DNA from: CAVVWJ01 sp965652025
Lineage (GTDB): Bacteria; Gemmatimonadota; Gemmatimonadetes; Gemmatimonadales; GWC2-71-9
NCBI GenBank assembly: GCA_965652025.1
Contig: CBFGTM010000005.1
Coordinates: forward strand, 1-64,000
Direction of reading: 5' to 3'
Length of the DNA: 64,000 nucleotides
Under the pieces are notes generated by a model, which saw only the letters and a program-made list of their open reading frames with translations, did no database searches and was not told the origin of the DNA. Both the position numbers and the translations under genes were made by a program. Every line of letters starts with the position of its first letter. Position 1 is the first letter of the stretch. Below, piece after piece: positions 1 through 8,729 of the stretch.

Positions 1-1326
1 CCCAAGTGGGTGGGTCGGTGCGAGGCGTGCGCGGCCTGGAACGCAGTCGCGGAAGAGCCGGCGGCTCCGCGGGGCAGGGCGGCAGCCAGCCTGCGGGGCA
101 GGAAGTCGGTAAGAGGCGGAACTTCCGCCACCACGCCCGCCCGCCTGCAAGACGTCGCCACCGCGCCGCTCCCCCGGTGGCGCACCGGACTGGACGAATT
201 CGACTTCGTGCTCGGCGGTGGAATTGTACCTGGCTCCATGACACTGATCGGCGGCGAGCCTGGTATCGGCAAGTCGACGCTCCTGTTGCAGGCAGCCGCC
301 CGGCTCGAGACCGAAGGCCATACTATCCTCTACGCGAGTGGGGAGGAGTCCCCGGATCAGATCCGCCTCCGCGCCGATCGCCTGCTGGAAGATGCCGGCC
401 CGGTCCATGTCCTGGGGGAGACTCGGCTCGAAGCCATCATCGATGCAGCCAGTGCCGTAAGCGCCAACCTGGTCGTGATCGACTCCATTCAGACGGTGTA
501 TACCGACGCCCTGGAAAGCGCTCCCGGCAATGTGGGCCAGGTGCGGGAGTGCTCGGGCCAGCTCATGCGCTTCGCCAAGGAAAGCGGTACCGCGGTGGTC
601 GTGGTGGGGCATGTGACCAAGGGCGGCGGCATTGCCGGACCCAAGACCCTGGAACACATCGTCGATACGGTCCTTTACTTCGAAGGTGAAGCCACGTTGG
701 ACTACCGGTTGCTTCGAACCACCAAGAACCGTTTCGGTTCGGTGGACGAGCTCGGAGTCTTCTCGATGACCGAACGGGGCCTGGTTCCAGTCCCAAATCC
801 TTCGGCAGTGTTCCTCGCTGCGCGGGCCGGCGGCATCAGCGGCAGCGCAGTAACCGCCCTGATGGAGGGAACCCGTCCGGTACTGGTGGAGGTGCAGGCA
901 CTCGCCGCCAAATCCACGTATGCCACACCGCAGCGGGTGGCCACCGGCCTCGACCCTCGCCGCCTGGCGGTCCTGCTGGCCGTGCTCGAGCGCCGGGCCG
1001 ACACGTCATTCGCCAACCTGGATGTGTTTGTACAGGCCACTGCCGGTGTGCGGGTCAACGAACCGGGTGCGGATCTCGCCGTCGCGGCTGCCCTTCTGTC
1101 CAGCCTCTACGACCGGCCTGCTCCTGCAGACGTCATCTTTCTGGGCGAGATCGGGCTGGGCGGCGAGGTCAGGCCCAGCGGTGCGGTCGAGCGCCGTATC
1201 GCGGAAGCGGTGCGGCTTGGTTTTCCCCGCGTGTTCGGTTCCTCCCGAAGCATGGTGCAGGTTGCCGGAGCCTCCCTCGTCGGCCTGGATCATGTAGATC
1301 AGTTGGTGCGAGCGCTTGCCGCGTGA
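1..1326 (+). CDS. radA: DNA repair protein RadA (5' end outside window)
   Basis: RadA/Sms is a RecA-like ATPase that promotes branch migration during recombinational repair. The frame is open to the window edge. The first residues, PKWVGRCEAC, are the second half of the usual N-terminal four-cysteine zinc finger, so only a short N-terminal piece is missing. The Walker A motif GEPGIGKST lies near visible residue 85, and the RadA-specific KNRFG motif near residue 240. The C-terminal third (about 270-441) is the Lon-protease-like domain. The gene overlaps ispD by 11 bp, which suggests one transcript. Family assignment is secure; the true start cannot be seen. Confidence 0.97.
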   Translation, partial: PKWVGRCEACAAWNAVAEEPAAPRGRAAASLRGRKSVRGGTSATTPARLQDVATAPLPRWRTGLDEFDFVLGGGIVPGSMTLIGGEPGIGKSTLLLQAAARLETEGHTILYASGEESPDQIRLRADRLLEDAGPVHVLGETRLEAIIDAASAVSANLVVIDSIQTVYTDALESAPGNVGQVRECSGQLMRFAKESGTAVVVVGHVTKGGGIAGPKTLEHIVDTVLYFEGEATLDYRLLRTTKNRFGSVDELGVFSMTERGLVPVPNPSAVFLAARAGGISGSAVTALMEGTRPVLVEVQALAAKSTYATPQRVATGLDPRRLAVLLAVLERRADTSFANLDVFVQATAGVRVNEPGADLAVAAALLSSLYDRPAPADVIFLGEIGLGGEVRPSGAVERRIAEAVRLGFPRVFGSSRSMVQVAGASLVGLDHVDQLVRALAA

Positions 1327-2029
1327 TGTTGGGGTCATCGTAGTCGCGGCTGGTCGCGGCGTTCGTCTCGGTAGCGAGACCCCCAAGCAGTATCTCCCCA
1401 TCGGTGGCGTTCCCATACTCCTGTGGGCACTGCGGCCGTTCTCCTCCCATCCCGATGTAAGCCAGGTGGTCCTGGTGCTCCCCGCAGACGATGCCGCCCG
1501 TCCGCCGGCATTTCTGTCCTCGGGCTCCTCGACCTCGAGTCCGGGTCTTAGCGATCTGACGATCGTCCCGGGGGGAAGCCATCGTGGCGACTCGGTGCGG
1601 GCCGGCCTTGGGGCTCTGGGCCCGGAGTGCAGCTGCGTGCTGGTTCATGACGGCGCCCGGCCGTTTGTCGATCGGCGGACTATCGACGCCATAATCGGCT
1701 ATGCCCGCCAGGGCGAGTCAGCGGTCCCCGCAGTGCTCCTGGCTGACACCTTGAAGGAGGTCTCGCGCGAAGACCCCACCAGGATTGCCCGGACCCGTCC
1801 TCGCGCGCGGCTCTGGCGGGCGCAGACACCTCAGGGCTTCCCCCGCGCCGTCCTGGAGCAGGCTCACACCCGGGCCGCCCGCGCTCGCCGCCGAGCCAGC
1901 GATGACGCTGCCTTGGTTGAGGCGATGGGACTTCCGGTGCGGCTGGTTCCTGATTTCAGCAACAACATCAAGGTCACCACCCGGGAAGATCTGGCCCTGG
2001 CCGAGCTTCTCGCCGGATCGATGCGATGA
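1316..2029 (+). CDS. ispD: 2-C-methyl-D-erythritol 4-phosphate cytidylyltransferase
   Basis: IspD transfers CMP from CTP to methylerythritol phosphate in the cytosolic MEP route to isoprenoids. The 237-residue protein has the nucleotide-binding start VIVVAAGRGVRLG followed by the KQYLPIGG motif, VLVHDGARPFV in the middle, and RAQTPQGF near residue 165, all IspD signatures. The only start that keeps the N-terminal strand is a TTG inside the end of radA. Its stop shares ATGA with tsaC. Length is normal for a stand-alone, non-IspF-fused enzyme. Confidence 0.95.
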   Translation: MPRDVGVIVVAAGRGVRLGSETPKQYLPIGGVPILLWALRPFSSHPDVSQVVLVLPADDAARPPAFLSSGSSTSSPGLSDLTIVPGGSHRGDSVRAGLGALGPECSCVLVHDGARPFVDRRTIDAIIGYARQGESAVPAVLLADTLKEVSREDPTRIARTRPRARLWRAQTPQGFPRAVLEQAHTRAARARRRASDDAALVEAMGLPVRLVPDFSNNIKVTTREDLALAELLAGSMR

Positions 2030-2676
2030 TTCTTCGCTTCCAGACCGAAGAAGAGATCTCCCACGCGATTCCCCAGGTCGGCCGCCACCTTCGCGCCGGC
2101 AAGCTGCTCGCCTACCCCACCGAAACGGTGTACGGGCTGGGGTCGGCCCCCACCGAGGCCGCCGTCGCCGCCCTGTCACGGCTCAAGGGAAGGCCGGAGG
2201 GAAAGCCGTTCCTACTGCTCATTTCTGGCCGGCGCATGGCGGAGGAATGGGGGCTGGTCTTCTCGCCGTCGGCCACGGCGCTGTCGGACGCCTTCTGGCC
2301 CGGTCCCCTGACACTGGTGTTGCGAGGTGGGGAAGGACGGCTGCCCGATGCGCTCCGGGGCCGGGAAGGTGGAATTGCCGTCCGGTACACTTCCCACGCC
2401 GGTGTCGCCCGATTGGTGGCAGCCCTGGGAGAGCCACTCACTTCGACCTCGGCCAACCGTCCGGGCGGACCTCCCGCACCTGGTCCCGACCGGCTGGTGG
2501 AGGTGTTCGGACCCGAAGAGCGGAATGGCGAGCTGCTTATTCTCGACGGTGGCGTGCTCGGCAACGTCCCTCCTTCCACCCTGGTGGATTGTACCGGCGT
2601 GATGCCTCGCCTGGTTCGAGAGGGAGCAATTCCGCGGCCCGAGCTGCGGCGCGCTGCGGGACGGCTGGCTCCATGA
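2026..2676 (+). CDS. tsaC: L-threonylcarbamoyladenylate synthase (TsaC/Sua5/YrdC family)
   Basis: The enzyme makes threonylcarbamoyl-AMP from threonine, bicarbonate and ATP for the t6A37 modification of ANN-decoding tRNAs. The 216 residues cover a single YrdC domain: LLAYPTETVYGLGSA near residue 28, KGRPEGKPF near 55, and STSANRPGG near 140. There is no long C-terminal Sua5 domain, so this is the short TsaC form. It overlaps ispD by four bases and is followed, after a repeat block, by a YwlE-type phosphatase gene, the same pairing as ywlC and ywlE in Bacillus. Confidence 0.94.
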   Translation: MILRFQTEEEISHAIPQVGRHLRAGKLLAYPTETVYGLGSAPTEAAVAALSRLKGRPEGKPFLLLISGRRMAEEWGLVFSPSATALSDAFWPGPLTLVLRGGEGRLPDALRGREGGIAVRYTSHAGVARLVAALGEPLTSTSANRPGGPPAPGPDRLVEVFGPEERNGELLILDGGVLGNVPPSTLVDCTGVMPRLVREGAIPRPELRRAAGRLAP

Positions 2677-2679
2677 GCG

Positions 2680-2755
2680 GCGGGTATGCGGGTAAGCGAG
2701 TATGCGACATCCCGCTTACCGGCTTACCGTCCTACCCACTTACCCGCTTATCTTG
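2680..2755 (+). repeat. Short repeat block, family A (GCGGGTAAGCG / CTTACCCGC arms)
   Basis: The junction between tsaC and the phosphatase is filled by near-heptameric units: GCGGGTATGCGGGTAAGCG on the left and CTTACCGGCTTACC plus CCACTTACCCGCTTA on the right. The left units are reverse complements of the right ones, so the block can fold into a large imperfect hairpin. The same arms occur around 12.03-12.17 kb. If read in frame with the next gene it would encode a low-complexity LPAY-type peptide. Function is unknown. Confidence 0.75.
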
Positions 2756-2760
2756 TGACC

Positions 2761-3219
2761 ATGCACGTCCTCTTTGTCTGCACCGGCAACACCTGCCGTA
2801 GCCCGATGGCCGAGGCTCTGATGCGCGAGGCGCTGGCCAGCCGAGGGACTGATCAGGTGACGGTGTCGTCGGCGGGGACTGGCGCCTGGGATGGCGCACC
2901 GATCTCGGAGGGTGCCTATCTCGTGGGCCTGGAGCGCGGCATGGACCTGAGTGGCCACCGGGCACAGCTGCTCAGCCGTGATCTGGTCAAGTCGGCCGAT
3001 CTGATCCTGACCATGTCGAGCCACCACCGAGCCCGAGTGGCTGAGCTGGGAGGAGAGGACAAGGTGCACGTGCTGGGCGAGTACGCTGGAAGGGAAGAAG
3101 GACGTAGTGAGGTAACCGATCCGTTCGGCTCCGATCTGGCGAGTTATCGGCAGACCTTCGCCGAGCTCCAGGACCTCATCAATGGAGTGGTGAGCCGGGT
3201 GGCCGGCAGAGTGCGGTGA
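2761..3219 (+). CDS. Low-molecular-weight phosphatase, YwlE-type (predicted protein-arginine phosphatase)
   Basis: This 152-residue protein opens with the CX5R phosphatase loop in VCTGNTCRSPMAEAL (Cys7, Arg13 region) and carries the general-acid DPF motif near residue 120. The loop reads CTGNTCRS; in the known family a threonine at this place, as in YwlE, favours phospho-arginine, whereas LMW tyrosine phosphatases usually have isoleucine. An upstream in-frame GTG would add about 25 residues encoded by the repeat block, so the ATG directly before HVLFVCTGN was chosen. It overlaps aroE by four bases. Substrate is predicted only. Confidence 0.88.
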   Translation: MHVLFVCTGNTCRSPMAEALMREALASRGTDQVTVSSAGTGAWDGAPISEGAYLVGLERGMDLSGHRAQLLSRDLVKSADLILTMSSHHRARVAELGGEDKVHVLGEYAGREEGRSEVTDPFGSDLASYRQTFAELQDLINGVVSRVAGRVR

Positions 3220-4019
3220 TCAGCGGGGACTCACGCGTATTCGTCATTCTCGGGAACCCCGTCGCGCATTCGCTCTCACCTCTCATGCAGAACGCCGCGT
3301 TCCGGGCGCTGGGACTTCCAGCGGTGTACGTACCGCTGGCCTGCAGTACCGAAGATGTCTCTGCCCTGATCCAGGCCGTCTCCCGTGCCGGCGGCGGTGG
3401 CAACGTCACGGTTCCCCATAAAGACGCCGCGGCGCGGGCGGTCGACGACCGTCGGGAGCTGGCCCAGGCCGCGGAGGCCTGCAATACGTTTTGGAGCGAG
3501 GACGGCCGGATCGTGGGTGACAACACCGATGTTCCCGGCTTGCTCGAGGCCTTGCACCAGCTGGGCCTGTCGAACGTCCCCTGGTTCATAGCAGGGACCG
3601 GCGGGGGTGCCCGCGCGGCCGTGCTGGCAGCAGGTGAGCACGGAGTGGCGGTGGCCGTGCGCTCCCGCGACACCGGCCGGCAGAAGGAATTCGAGTCTTG
3701 GATCACCTCGAGGGGAGTGCCTTTGGCCGAGCCGGGAGAGTGCGGCGTGCTCATCAACGCCACCCCCCTTGGGCTTCAGGTGGGCGATCCACTGCCGATC
3801 GAACCGGACAGCTTTTCCCGTGCCGAAATCGCCTTCGACATGGTCTACGCTCCGGGCGAGACCCCATGGATCCGGACGATGAAGTCTCGGGTGCGCAAGA
3901 GCGCCGACGGTCGTACCATGCTGGTGGGTCAAGGGGCCGCGGCATTCGAGCGCTGGTACCCCACGAAGCGGGCACCGGTCGAAGTCATGCGGGCTGCGGT
4001 CAATGTCGCCCTTCGCTGA
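3216..4019 (+). CDS. aroE: Shikimate 5-dehydrogenase
   Basis: AroE reduces 3-dehydroshikimate with NADPH in aromatic amino-acid synthesis. The 267-residue protein has the substrate motif NPVAHSLSPLMQN near residue 12, NVTVPHKDAA with the catalytic lysine near 65, and a glycine-rich cofactor loop AGTGGGARAA near 128. VGQGAAAFERW near the C-terminus is also typical. It starts with GTG inside the stop region of the phosphatase gene and its 3' end overlaps comF by 17 bp, consistent with one operon from radA onward. Confidence 0.95.
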   Translation: MISGDSRVFVILGNPVAHSLSPLMQNAAFRALGLPAVYVPLACSTEDVSALIQAVSRAGGGGNVTVPHKDAAARAVDDRRELAQAAEACNTFWSEDGRIVGDNTDVPGLLEALHQLGLSNVPWFIAGTGGGARAAVLAAGEHGVAVAVRSRDTGRQKEFESWITSRGVPLAEPGECGVLINATPLGLQVGDPLPIEPDSFSRAEIAFDMVYAPGETPWIRTMKSRVRKSADGRTMLVGQGAAAFERWYPTKRAPVEVMRAAVNVALR

Positions 4020-4734
4020 GCGGCTTGTATCAGCCCTGACCGGCGCGGAACGCTGGCTCCTCCCTGCAGCGTGTCTACTCTGTGACGAGCCGATACCCAG
4101 CCGCGAGGCCGATGCTCTGATCTGCGGCATTTGCCGGAGCCGCTGGCGACCGGTTCCCCATCCACTGTGTCACCGGTGCGGTCAGCCTCGACTCCAGGAT
4201 CTCGAGTGTCGCATCTGTCAGTCGTGGCCCGCCGGACTGGGGCGGGTGCGCAGCGCCGTCTGGCTGGAGGGCTCGGCCCGGATCGCGGTCCACCGGCTTA
4301 AATACGAGGGGTGGAGCCGGGTCAGTGAAGCCATGGCGCTGACCATGCGGAACTTGGAGCCATTGACGGCGGAGGTATCCTTGATACCGGTTCCGCTGGG
4401 CGCTCGCCGGCTCAAGGCGCGGGGATACAACCAGAGCGCCTGCATTGCGGCGTCGATTGGCCGCTGTATAGGCGCGCCGGTGCGGGTCGACCTGTTGGAG
4501 CGGGTCCGCGAGACCGCAACCCAGACGGCGCTTACTCCGGAGGCCCGGCATGCCAACGTCAGCGGGGCCTTCCGGGCCGGAGGCGTGAACGGGCTGCGTG
4601 TTGTGGTGGTGGACGATGTCTTTACCACCGGGGCGACGCTGGCAGCGGCCGGCGCAGCACTGGCCCAGGCCGGGGCCGCGGGAGTGGAAGCGGTGACGTT
4701 TGCCCGTGCAGTCGTGGATTTGGGAGTAAGCTAG
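4003..4734 (+). CDS. ComF-family phosphoribosyltransferase-like protein
   Basis: ComF proteins combine an N-terminal zinc ribbon with a phosphoribosyltransferase fold and are linked to DNA uptake or recombination. Here cysteine pairs CLLC, CGIC, CHRC and CRIC occupy residues 25-75, and the PRPP-binding loop VVVVDDVFTTGATL lies near residue 200. Length (243) is usual. Only the single gene of the competence group is visible, so a role in transformation is not shown. The start overlaps aroE. Confidence 0.9.
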   Translation: MSPFAERLVSALTGAERWLLPAACLLCDEPIPSREADALICGICRSRWRPVPHPLCHRCGQPRLQDLECRICQSWPAGLGRVRSAVWLEGSARIAVHRLKYEGWSRVSEAMALTMRNLEPLTAEVSLIPVPLGARRLKARGYNQSACIAASIGRCIGAPVRVDLLERVRETATQTALTPEARHANVSGAFRAGGVNGLRVVVVDDVFTTGATLAAAGAALAQAGAAGVEAVTFARAVVDLGVS

Positions 4735-4740
4735 TCGAGC

Positions 4741-4761
4741 GTCTAGAGTGGTACGCTAGAC
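4741..4761. repeat. Small inverted repeat between comF and gap
   Basis: GTCTAG and CTAGAC form a perfect 6-bp inverted repeat separated by nine bases, 24 bp before the gap start. There is no T-run, so it is not a typical terminator. It could be a protein binding site or a weak hairpin at the start of the glycolytic operon. No promoter boxes could be assigned with confidence. Confidence 0.4.
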
Positions 4762-4784
4762 CTTCCAAGACGAGGATCAAGCAG

Positions 4785-5798
4785 ATGGCCATCAAAGTAG
4801 GAATAAACGGCTTCGGCCGCATCGGGCGAAACGTGCTTCGCGCTACCAAAGCCATGAACGTGCGCGATCTCGAGTTCGTTGCCGTCAACGACCTGACGGA
4901 TACCCGAACGCTCGCCCACCTGCTCAAGTTCGATTCGGTGCATGGTCGCTTTCAGGGCGACGTGACGCCTGAGTCCGACGGCATCTGCGTGGACGGGGAC
5001 TCCATCAGGGTATTGTCGGAGAAAGATCCGGCCAAACTTCCCTGGAAGGACCTGGGCGTCGACATCGTCCTGGAATCGACCGGTCGCTTTACCGATCGTG
5101 ATCAGGCCGCCGTGCACCTTCAAGGGGGAGCCAAGAAGGTCATCATCTCCGCGCCGGCCAAGAAGGAAGACATCACCATCGTCTATGGCGTCAACCACAA
5201 GTCATACGACGCCGCCAAGCATCACGTCATCTCCAACGCGAGCTGCACCACGAACTGTCTGGTCCCCGTGGTCAAGGTGATTCTGGACCGGTTCGGCTTC
5301 GTGAACGGCTTCATGACCACCGTGCACTCCTATACCAACGACCAGCAGATCCTCGATCTCCCTCACAAGGACCTCCGCCGGGCCCGGGCGGCTGCGCTCT
5401 CCATCATCCCAACCACGACCGGCGCAGCCAAGGCGACGTCACTGGTGCTCCCCGAGGTCAAAGGCAAGATCGACGGCGTCTCCCTCCGGGTGCCGACGCC
5501 AGATGTCTCGGTGGTCGCTCTCAGCTGCGTGGTACAGAAGCCGACCACGGCGGACGAAGTCAACGCTGCCTTCCGGGACGCTGCCAAGTCGGGGCCGCTC
5601 AAGAACATTGTGGCGGTGAGCGAAGAGCCGCTGGTCTCGGTGGACTATATCGGATCGATGGAATCCAGCACGATTGATGCCCTTTCCACCAACGTGGTCA
5701 ACGGCACGCTGGTCAACGTCACCTCCTGGTATGACAATGAAATGGGCTATTCAGCCCGGTGCGTGGACCTACTCCGCTATATCGGACAGACGCGGTGA
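4785..5798 (+). CDS. gap: Glyceraldehyde-3-phosphate dehydrogenase, type I
   Basis: This cytosolic enzyme converts glyceraldehyde-3-phosphate, phosphate and NAD(P) to 1,3-bisphosphoglycerate. The 337-residue protein begins with the Rossmann motif VGINGFGRIGRN, and the active-site block SNASCTTNCL with its catalytic cysteine is near residue 155. The C-terminal WYDNEMGYS motif is intact. It heads a gap-pgk-tpiA operon and overlaps pgk by four bases. The start follows a GAGGA-like ribosome binding site. Confidence 0.97.
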   Translation: MAIKVGINGFGRIGRNVLRATKAMNVRDLEFVAVNDLTDTRTLAHLLKFDSVHGRFQGDVTPESDGICVDGDSIRVLSEKDPAKLPWKDLGVDIVLESTGRFTDRDQAAVHLQGGAKKVIISAPAKKEDITIVYGVNHKSYDAAKHHVISNASCTTNCLVPVVKVILDRFGFVNGFMTTVHSYTNDQQILDLPHKDLRRARAAALSIIPTTTGAAKATSLVLPEVKGKIDGVSLRVPTPDVSVVALSCVVQKPTTADEVNAAFRDAAKSGPLKNIVAVSEEPLVSVDYIGSMESSTIDALSTNVVNGTLVNVTSWYDNEMGYSARCVDLLRYIGQTR

Positions 5799-6985
5799 AG
5801 CGGACGCTGGAATCGCTGGACAAGGGATCGCTGGAGGGACGACGGGCGCTGGTGCGGGTCGACTTCAACGTCCCGCTGAAGGACGGTGCAGTTTCGGATG
5901 ACACCCGGATCCGGGCTGCGCTTCCCACCATCAAATACCTTCGGGACAAGGGTGCCCGCCTGGTGCTGCTGTCGCACCTCGGCCGTCCCAAGAAGGGGCC
6001 GGATCCCAAGTATTCCATGAAGCCGGTGGTGCAGGCGCTCGAAAAGCTGCTGGGCGCTCCGGTCACGTTTCTTGCCGATCCTACTTCCGCCGATGCCGCC
6101 ACGACAACCAGGCGGCTGCCGCGCGGCGGTGTCGCCGTGGCGGAGAACACCCGTTTCTATTCCGGTGAGGAAAAGAACGATCCCGGATTAGCGCAGCAGT
6201 TTGCCGCGCTGGGTGACCTGTACGTCAACGATGCCTTCGGCTCGGCCCACCGGGCCCACGCCAGCACCGAAGCAGTTGCCCGGATTCTGAAACCCGCGGT
6301 CTCCGGCTTTCTTCTGGAACGAGAGCTCCGCTACCTGGGAGATGCGCTGCACAACCCGAAGCGACCATTCGTCGCCGTTCTGGGCGGCGCCAAGATCAGC
6401 GGCAAGATCGACCTGATCGAGGCCCTGCTGCCGAAGGTGGACCAGATCCTCCTTGGTGGCGCGATGGCCTGTACCTTCTTCAAGGCAATGGGGCTCGAAA
6501 CCGGGAGATCGCTAGTCGAGCCCGATAAGATTGATCTGGCCCGGGAGCTCATGGATAAAGCCGGCAAGAAGCTGGTCCTGCCGGGTGGAGCGGTGATCGC
6601 TCGGGAGCTCAAGCCCAAGGGGGAGACTCGCACCGTGAATCGGGACGCCATTCCGAGGGACTGGGCGGTGTACGACATCGATCCAGCCACCGAGGAGACG
6701 TTCGGCTCTGCCATCGAGCGGGCCGGCACGGTAGTCTGGAACGGGCCGATGGGCGTGTTCGAGACTCCGCCCTTCGATCACGGCACGTTGGCGATTGCCC
6801 GCGCCATGGCCAAAGCCTCGAGCAAGGGCGCAGTGACGGTGATCGGCGGAGGCGATTCGGCGGCTGCCGTGGCCCAGGCCGGGCTGGCGGATCGGGTGAC
6901 CCACGTCTCCACCGGCGGTGGCGCTTCGCTCGAGTTTCTGGAGGGGAAGGAGCTCCCCGGCGTCGCAGCCCTGGACGAGGCATGA
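5795..6985 (+). CDS. pgk: Phosphoglycerate kinase
   Basis: Pgk transfers phosphate from 1,3-bisphosphoglycerate to ADP. From the GTG at 5795, which overlaps the gap stop, the protein has 396 residues, the normal length. RVDFNVPL is near residue 20, SHLGRPKKG near 60, and the nucleotide-binding GGGDSAAAV near residue 355. An in-frame start 36 bp upstream exists but would add a non-homologous N-terminus encoded inside gap, so it was rejected. It overlaps tpiA by four bases. Confidence 0.96.
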   Translation: MKRTLESLDKGSLEGRRALVRVDFNVPLKDGAVSDDTRIRAALPTIKYLRDKGARLVLLSHLGRPKKGPDPKYSMKPVVQALEKLLGAPVTFLADPTSADAATTTRRLPRGGVAVAENTRFYSGEEKNDPGLAQQFAALGDLYVNDAFGSAHRAHASTEAVARILKPAVSGFLLERELRYLGDALHNPKRPFVAVLGGAKISGKIDLIEALLPKVDQILLGGAMACTFFKAMGLETGRSLVEPDKIDLARELMDKAGKKLVLPGGAVIARELKPKGETRTVNRDAIPRDWAVYDIDPATEETFGSAIERAGTVVWNGPMGVFETPPFDHGTLAIARAMAKASSKGAVTVIGGGDSAAAVAQAGLADRVTHVSTGGGASLEFLEGKELPGVAALDEA

Positions 6986-7782
6986 CGGCCCGTCCGCTCA
7001 CTTTCGCCGCCAACTGGAAGATGAACCACGGGCCGGGGGAGGCCCGGGCCTTCGCGCGGAAATTCCTCCCCCTGACCACTCCGGTGCAGGGCCGGCGTCT
7101 CTGGTTCTTCCCGCCCGCGGTCTCGATCGGTGCTCTGAGTGAGGCGGTGCACGAGCGTCCCGACATGACCGTCGGCGCCCAAAACGTGCACTGGGAGCCG
7201 AAGGGCGCCTTCACTGGTGGGATCTCCATCCCGATGGTCACCGAAGTAGGAGCGCGTCTCACCCTGGTCGGACACTCGGAGCGGCGGCACCTCTTCGGCG
7301 AGACCGATGAGCAGGTGGCCCGGAAGACGCGTGCGGCTCTCAAGGCCGGTATCACGCCGCTCGTGTGTGTTGGGGAGACCCTGGCCGAGCGGGATGGCGG
7401 CCGCACCGAGCAGGTCATCGTGCGGCAGCTCGGCCCGGTGATTCAGGCTCTCCAGATCGAGGACTGGGACAACGTCACCCTGGCATACGAGCCGGTATGG
7501 GCGATCGGGACGGGGAAGAACGCAACGCCGGACGACGCGGCACAGATCCACGAGCTCATCCGAATGGAGCTGGGCCGCCATAGCGTGAAGAAGCGGGTTT
7601 CCATTCTCTACGGCGGCAGCGTCAACGCCGGGAACGTCGCTTCGCTGCTCACGCGGCCTCAACTCGACGGCGTCCTGGTAGGTGGCGCGAGTCTCGACCC
7701 CGACACCTGGGCCGAAGTCGTGCAGCAGGGATCCAGGGCTACGGTGCGACCCTCAGGAGGATATGGTGTGCTGGAAGCGTAG
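6982..7782 (+). CDS. tpiA: Triosephosphate isomerase
   Basis: TpiA interconverts dihydroxyacetone phosphate and glyceraldehyde-3-phosphate. The 266-residue TIM barrel has NWKMNHG near residue 11, GHSERRHLFGE near 95 with the catalytic histidine, AYEPVWAIGTG near 170 with the catalytic glutamate, and YGGSVN near 212. It ends the tightly overlapped gap-pgk-tpiA run. In many bacteria secG follows directly; here a DNA glycosylase and an inserted S23-type gene intervene. Confidence 0.97.
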   Translation: MTARPLTFAANWKMNHGPGEARAFARKFLPLTTPVQGRRLWFFPPAVSIGALSEAVHERPDMTVGAQNVHWEPKGAFTGGISIPMVTEVGARLTLVGHSERRHLFGETDEQVARKTRAALKAGITPLVCVGETLAERDGGRTEQVIVRQLGPVIQALQIEDWDNVTLAYEPVWAIGTGKNATPDDAAQIHELIRMELGRHSVKKRVSILYGGSVNAGNVASLLTRPQLDGVLVGGASLDPDTWAEVVQQGSRATVRPSGGYGVLEA

Positions 7783-7798
7783 CCGCCTGTAGCATCCC

Positions 7799-8683
7799 AT
7801 GCCCGAGCTGCCTGACATCACACTGTATATCACCCAGCTTCAACCCCGCATCACCGGCCAGCCACTCAACCAGATCGTCGTTCGCAGCCCGTTTCTGCTC
7901 CGCTCCGTGGATCCACCGCTCTCGGCGGCGGAAGGGAAGCGAGTTACCGGACTCCGGCGCCTGGGCAAGCGGATCGTGCTCGAACTGGAGGACCAGCTCT
8001 TTCTGGTCATCCATCTGATGATTGCCGGGAGGTTCCGCTGGGTGGCGGCCGATGCCAAAGGCGGCGGCAAGCTGCTACTGGCAAGCTTCCACTTTCCCAA
8101 CGGCACCCTCCAACTCACTGAAGCAGGCAGCAAGCGGCGAGCCTCTTTGCATCTGGTGGCCGGTGCGGAGCGGCTGCGTGATTTCGAGCGGGGCGGGCTA
8201 GAGGTACTGGAGGCCGATCTCGGCAGCTTTGCCGAACGCCTACGCTCGGAGAACCACACCCTCAAGCGTGCCCTCACCGATCCCCGGCTCTTCAGCGGCA
8301 TCGGGAATGCCTACTCCGACGAGATCCTCCACCGCGCCCGCCTCTCGCCCTTGGCGCTTACCAGCCGGCTGTCCGAGGCAGAGGTGACAACCCTCTATCA
8401 GGCCACCCGGGCGACGCTGCAGGCCTGGATCGAGCGCCTGCAGCGGGAAACCGGGGACGCGTTTCCGGCCAAGGTCACCGCCTTCCGCGAAGGCATGGCG
8501 GTGCACGGCCGCTTCGGCAAGCCCTGTCCCGCCTGTGGTGCTCCAGTCCAGCGGATCCGGTATGCCGACAACGAGACCAACTACTGCGCCCGGTGTCAGA
8601 CCGGGGGACGGCTGCTGGCGGATCGGGCGCTGTCACGGCTGCTGAAGCAGGATTGGCCGAGGTCGATTGATGAGGTGGAGTAG
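7799..8683 (+). CDS. Formamidopyrimidine-DNA glycosylase family protein (Fpg/Nei)
   Basis: Fpg/Nei enzymes excise oxidised bases and cleave the abasic site. The protein starts MPELPD, giving the catalytic N-terminal proline and glutamate after Met removal. A helix-two-turn-helix region with PRLFSGIGNAYSDEIL is near residue 160, and a C-terminal zinc finger has cysteine pairs CPAC and CARC (about residues 242-264) followed by the TGGR loop. At 294 residues it is slightly longer than usual Fpg. Whether it acts like MutM or an endonuclease VIII type cannot be settled by eye. It follows tpiA by 16 bp. Confidence 0.88.
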   Translation: MPELPDITLYITQLQPRITGQPLNQIVVRSPFLLRSVDPPLSAAEGKRVTGLRRLGKRIVLELEDQLFLVIHLMIAGRFRWVAADAKGGGKLLLASFHFPNGTLQLTEAGSKRRASLHLVAGAERLRDFERGGLEVLEADLGSFAERLRSENHTLKRALTDPRLFSGIGNAYSDEILHRARLSPLALTSRLSEAEVTTLYQATRATLQAWIERLQRETGDAFPAKVTAFREGMAVHGRFGKPCPACGAPVQRIRYADNETNYCARCQTGGRLLADRALSRLLKQDWPRSIDEVE

Positions 8684-8692
8684 GTGGTAGGC

Positions 8693-8721
8693 AGTCACGA
8701 GTCACGAGTCGCGAGTCGCGA
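8693..8721 (+). repeat. Repeat arm, family B (AGTCACGAGTCGCGAG)
   Basis: Tandem near-copies of AGTCACG and AGTCGCG lie just after the glycosylase stop. A reverse-complement arm lies at 9162-9195, so together they bracket the S23-type gene on the opposite strand. A third, self-contained copy is at 13624-13690. Confidence 0.75.
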
Positions 8722-8729
8722 TTGTCGTG

